From UBA8110 sp964597275 (GTDB lineage Bacteria > SAR324 > NAC60-12): a stretch of 25,965 nucleotides of DNA. Below the pieces are notes generated by a model. That model saw nothing but the letters and a program-made list of their open reading frames with translations, was not told where the DNA came from and made no database searches. The stretch is from the NCBI GenBank assembly GCA_964597275.1, contig CAZQXS010000046.1, forward strand, positions 1 to 25,965. The letters run 5' to 3'. Position 1 is the stretch's first letter, and every line of letters begins with the position of its first letter. The translations under genes were made by a program, and so were the position numbers. Below are positions 23,630 to 25,965 of the stretch, in pieces.

Positions 23630-24757
23630 ATGCTCTCCTTGGATTCGCAACTGTTTTCCGCCTTCGATCAAATCGGCTCCGTCCGCCACGGGTTGCCTGC
23701 GGACGCCTACACCCATCCCGGTTTTTTTGCGCTGGAGGCCAATCAGGTGCTTGCCCGCTCTTGGACCTTCGTGGGCTTTGCACATGACCTGGCCAACGTC
23801 GGCGATGTCCGCCCGATTCGTGTGGCTGCAACGCCCCTGTTGCTGGTGCGAGGGGCCGATCGGCAAATCCGGGCGTTTCACAACGTCTGTCGGCACCGCA
23901 ACCTCAAGCTGGTGGAGCAAGCCGGAAACTGCAAAAGCACGATCACCTGCCCGTACCATCGCTGGTCCTACGACCTTGCCGGAAATTTGAAAGCCGCGCC
24001 GTACTTTGGAGGCGAGAAAACCGAGCTTCCGGAAGGCTGCAAGCTGGGGGATTTGGGGTTGCGCGAGGTGCGGTGCGGGCAGTTGCACGACTGGCTGTTT
24101 GTCAACATCAGCGGCGATGCCCCCGATTTTGAGTCCCATGTAACGCCCTTGCGAAAGCAACTGGAGGCCTTCAACTTGGACGACTTTATCCCCGTCGCCA
24201 GCCTTGAGTTCGGCGAAATCCAGAGCAACTGGAAACTGCTGATGGAGAACTTCATTGAACCGTACCATGTGCAGTTCGTCCACAAGACCACCACCAGCCA
24301 GCCGCTTTCGGACCATTACCTTGTGCAGGATGGGCACTGCCTCGGCAGCGCCGTGGACCTGACTCCGGAGCAGCAGAACCGGGCGCAGGCGGGCACGCTT
24401 TCCGTCAGTTCGCGCTACCTGACGCTGTTTCCGAACTTTGTGTTGGGCCTGTATCATCCGGACCAGCTTGGCGTGCATCTCAACCAGCCAGTTTCGGCAG
24501 ACACCACCCAGCAACGGCGCGTGATCTACGTCCACAAGGACTCCGACCAAAGCAAGGAGGCGGTCGAGCAGCTCCGCACGCTCTGGGACAGTGTGCATCG
24601 GGAGGACCACGAGATGTGCGAGCGGCTTCAGGAAGGGCGGCACTCGGTGGTGGCTGAGGACGGAGGGGTGCTGTCGCCCCACTGGGAAGCCAACGTCCGC
24701 AAGTTTCAAGAACTGGTGGCGGACTCGATTCGTCCTGCCCTGCCCGCGCAATCCTAG
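23630..24757 (+). CDS. Rieske [2Fe-2S] aromatic-ring-hydroxylating-type oxygenase, alpha subunit
   Basis: Oxygenase of 375 residues. The Rieske cluster ligands C87, H89, C107 and H110 are in NVCRHRNLKLV and TCPYHRWSYD. The catalytic domain has N207-F-I-E210-P-Y-H213 and H218 (FVHKTT) as mononuclear iron ligands, with E210 at the bridging carboxylate position that is Asp in naphthalene dioxygenase. Such a Glu is seen in choline- and carnitine-monooxygenase types, so the substrate may be a quaternary amine or similar and not an arene. ATG with AGGA 6 nt upstream. No reductase or small subunit in the window. The next gene begins 14 nt later on the same strand. Confidence 0.92.
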   Translation: MLSLDSQLFSAFDQIGSVRHGLPADAYTHPGFFALEANQVLARSWTFVGFAHDLANVGDVRPIRVAATPLLLVRGADRQIRAFHNVCRHRNLKLVEQAGNCKSTITCPYHRWSYDLAGNLKAAPYFGGEKTELPEGCKLGDLGLREVRCGQLHDWLFVNISGDAPDFESHVTPLRKQLEAFNLDDFIPVASLEFGEIQSNWKLLMENFIEPYHVQFVHKTTTSQPLSDHYLVQDGHCLGSAVDLTPEQQNRAQAGTLSVSSRYLTLFPNFVLGLYHPDQLGVHLNQPVSADTTQQRRVIYVHKDSDQSKEAVEQLRTLWDSVHREDHEMCERLQEGRHSVVAEDGGVLSPHWEANVRKFQELVADSIRPALPAQS

Positions 24758-24771
24758 GCGAGGGAAGCCAA

Positions 24772-25428
24772 ATGGCCGAAACCCTCGATGCTCTGCAAGC
24801 GGACCAAGCCCTGATGGCCGGGTGGCTGTCGGAAAACCGCGTGACCCCCACCGTGGCGACCTTCCAGCCCGGACCCGGAATCCAGAAGTTGCACCTGCGC
24901 TTTGATCTGGAAAAGCTCAGGCAGGCGGTGGTGGACGCCCAGCAGTACGCGGTGGATCAGGGGGAGGGCTTTGGCTCGATTCCCATCACCAAGCGTCCGC
25001 AGGACCAAAATGCGTCCGACACCGACTTGATTGGACGCTACTACCTGCGTCCGGACGAAACTTACGAAGAGGTGGCGCGGGACGAGTTCTTGGACGAGTT
25101 CGCGTTTTCCGAACTGTTCCCGCAGTTCCGGGGAACGTACTTTGAGACGGTGCATCAGGAACTCACGCGGCGCTTTCCGATTGGCCGCATGCGGGTGCTG
25201 CTGAAGGCTCCCTTCAACTGCAACTCGTGGCACCGCGACCCGGAGCCTCGGCTGCACATTCCCATCACCACCAATCCGGGGGCGCTCTTTGTGGTCAACC
25301 ACCACGTCACCCACCTGCCCGCCGACGGCTCCGTGTACTTCACCGACACTCGCGGCTACCACACCGCGCTCAACGGCGGGGATCAGTCCCGCATCCACCT
25401 CGTGGCGGCACTTCCGCAAAAAGACTGA
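24772..25428 (+). CDS. Aspartyl/asparaginyl beta-hydroxylase-like Fe(II)/2OG enzyme
   Basis: 218 residues with a C-terminal jelly-roll. The likely facial triad is H154-x-D156 (NSWHRDPEPRLH) and H197 (RGYHTALNGG), with R207 (DQSRIHLV) as the 2-oxoglutarate ligand, the Asp/Asn beta-hydroxylase pattern. The N-terminal ~75 residues are helical with no family match. Start at ATG 24772 with GAGGGA about 5 nt upstream. Directly after the Rieske gene, so the two should be co-expressed and may act on one substrate; the target, protein or small molecule, is unknown. Confidence 0.78.
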   Translation: MAETLDALQADQALMAGWLSENRVTPTVATFQPGPGIQKLHLRFDLEKLRQAVVDAQQYAVDQGEGFGSIPITKRPQDQNASDTDLIGRYYLRPDETYEEVARDEFLDEFAFSELFPQFRGTYFETVHQELTRRFPIGRMRVLLKAPFNCNSWHRDPEPRLHIPITTNPGALFVVNHHVTHLPADGSVYFTDTRGYHTALNGGDQSRIHLVAALPQKD

Positions 25429-25490
25429 GGAGCGGTATGGATGAAGAATGTTTTTAATTTCAGGATAAGGCAAAGACTCGTGCGGCTGGA

Positions 25491-25913
25491 TTAGCGGGGA
25501 GTTTTGTGCAGTCTTGCCAGCAATTCTTGCGGGCTGTAGGTCGGTAAACTTGCTTTGCGAAAATCCCGAAGGTTGCGCGTGACCAACACTTCTGCCCCCG
25601 CGCTGATTCCAGCCTGACAGAGGACGGCATCTTCATAATCCTCAAAGGGAAGGTCGAGTGCCAGACTCAAGGTGGCTTGGTTCACCTCGGCAATCTGGAA
25701 AAGGGTCAAAAGATTCCTGACCGCTTTTGTTGCAGTTTCACGATCATAAGCCTTCGTGGTCAGGTAATCGATGGTCGTCACAGAATGGGCACTGAGAAAC
25801 CCCTGAAGTTGCTTGCCTTCGACCCGGTTCATCAGTGAGGCGGCGGCTTGGTAGTAGGGAGGACGACGATACAGGGCATCGAGAATCACGTTGGTGTCAA
25901 ACAAAACCTTCAA
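25491..25913 (-). CDS. PIN-domain ribonuclease toxin (VapC-like)
   Basis: 140 residues from a TTG start that overlaps the upstream gene's TGA (TTGA). PIN-fold acidic residues are visible: D6 (VLFDTNVIL), D95 (EDYEDAVL) and D117 (TRNLRDF), with the C-terminal LPTYSPQELL. Such toxins cleave RNA with Mg2+. It converges with the Fe/2OG gene (62-bp gap, nothing seen). The overlap with a short gene on its 5' side is the normal antitoxin-toxin order. Confidence 0.85.
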   Translation of the reverse strand: MKVLFDTNVILDALYRRPPYYQAAASLMNRVEGKQLQGFLSAHSVTTIDYLTTKAYDRETATKAVRNLLTLFQIAEVNQATLSLALDLPFEDYEDAVLCQAGISAGAEVLVTRNLRDFRKASLPTYSPQELLARLHKTPR

Positions 25914-25965
25914 CGGTGCTTCTCTTCCAAGTGTTTTTTGTAATCCTGTTCCTCTAGCCCGGAGC
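25910..25965 (-). CDS. C-terminal end of a presumed antitoxin (partial)
   Basis: The last 17 codons before the right edge read SGLEEQDYKKHLEEKHR then TGA, overlapping the PIN gene's TTG. A charged helical tail is typical of antitoxins. Too short to assign a family. Confidence 0.5.
   Translation of the reverse strand, partial: SGLEEQDYKKHLEEKHR

Noticed and set aside
23315..24751. 478-codon open frame on the minus strand
   Set aside because: Antisense to the Rieske oxygenase; its tail translates intergenic repeats into the well-known spurious 'IPAQAGIQ' string.

Overview
The window is about 26 kb of gene-dense, all-bacterial DNA with 25 supportable protein genes (two cut by the window edges, one broken by an assembly gap). 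No rRNA, tRNA, CRISPR array or transposase gene was seen. Gene content fits a Gram-negative, aerobic, nutritionally versatile heterotroph of the kind found in marine or host-associated lineages: a primary sigma factor, a monomeric PepN, a Rieske oxygenase, two Fe(II)/2-oxoglutarate oxygenases, a mannonate dehydratase and FCD-type GntR regulators. The phylum cannot be fixed from the sequence alone. By eye the first ~5 kb is clearly more AT-rich than the rest, which is near the high fifties in %GC.

Layout. (1) 1-6545, minus strand: an apparent amino-sugar uptake and catabolism operon, reading GntR/FCD regulator > PhyH-type dioxygenase > N-acylglucosamine 2-epimerase family > aldo/keto reductase > glucosamine-6-phosphate deaminase family > ABC solute-binding protein (running off the left edge, with a 100-N gap). 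A good sigma-70 promoter with an operator-like palindrome over its -10 box lies just before the regulator. (2) 6546-8058, plus strand: a long leader with an 11-bp perfect hairpin, then a mannonate-dehydratase (ManD/RspA) type enolase-superfamily gene. (3) 8092-11755, minus strand: SDR sugar dehydrogenase > SMP-30 lactonase > PLP cysteine-desulfurase-like enzyme > second GntR/FCD regulator. SDR, lactonase and ManD together would make an oxidative sugar > lactone > aldonate > 2-keto-3-deoxy acid route. A Rid-family gene is divergent at 12020. (4) 12404-13434: a dispersed palindromic repeat, a small membrane protein and a YefM/RelE-like toxin-antitoxin pair with a TGTACA operator candidate.

(5) 13435-17055, minus strand: rpoD > MoxR ATPase > a tryptophan 2,3-dioxygenase-family protein that lacks the usual active-site histidine. 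(6) 17303-17694, plus strand: a CDGSH iron-sulfur protein translationally coupled to an unrecognised 70-residue protein. (7) 17691-20527, minus strand: acyl-CoA dehydrogenase > double hot-dog hydratase > SDR, a beta-oxidation-like cassette. (8) 20623-23334, plus strand: aminopeptidase N, followed by 295 bp crowded with at least three kinds of short dispersed repeat. (9) 23630-25428, plus strand: Rieske oxygenase plus an Asp/Asn-hydroxylase-like Fe/2OG enzyme. (10) the right edge, minus strand: a PIN-domain toxin and the tail of its presumed antitoxin.

The most interesting points are the PhyH-containing amino-sugar operon and its control region, the ManD/SDR/lactonase/PLP cluster bracketed by two paralogous FCD regulators, the TDO-like protein with a remodelled active site, the Rieske plus Fe/2OG pair, and the CDGSH/70-aa pair.
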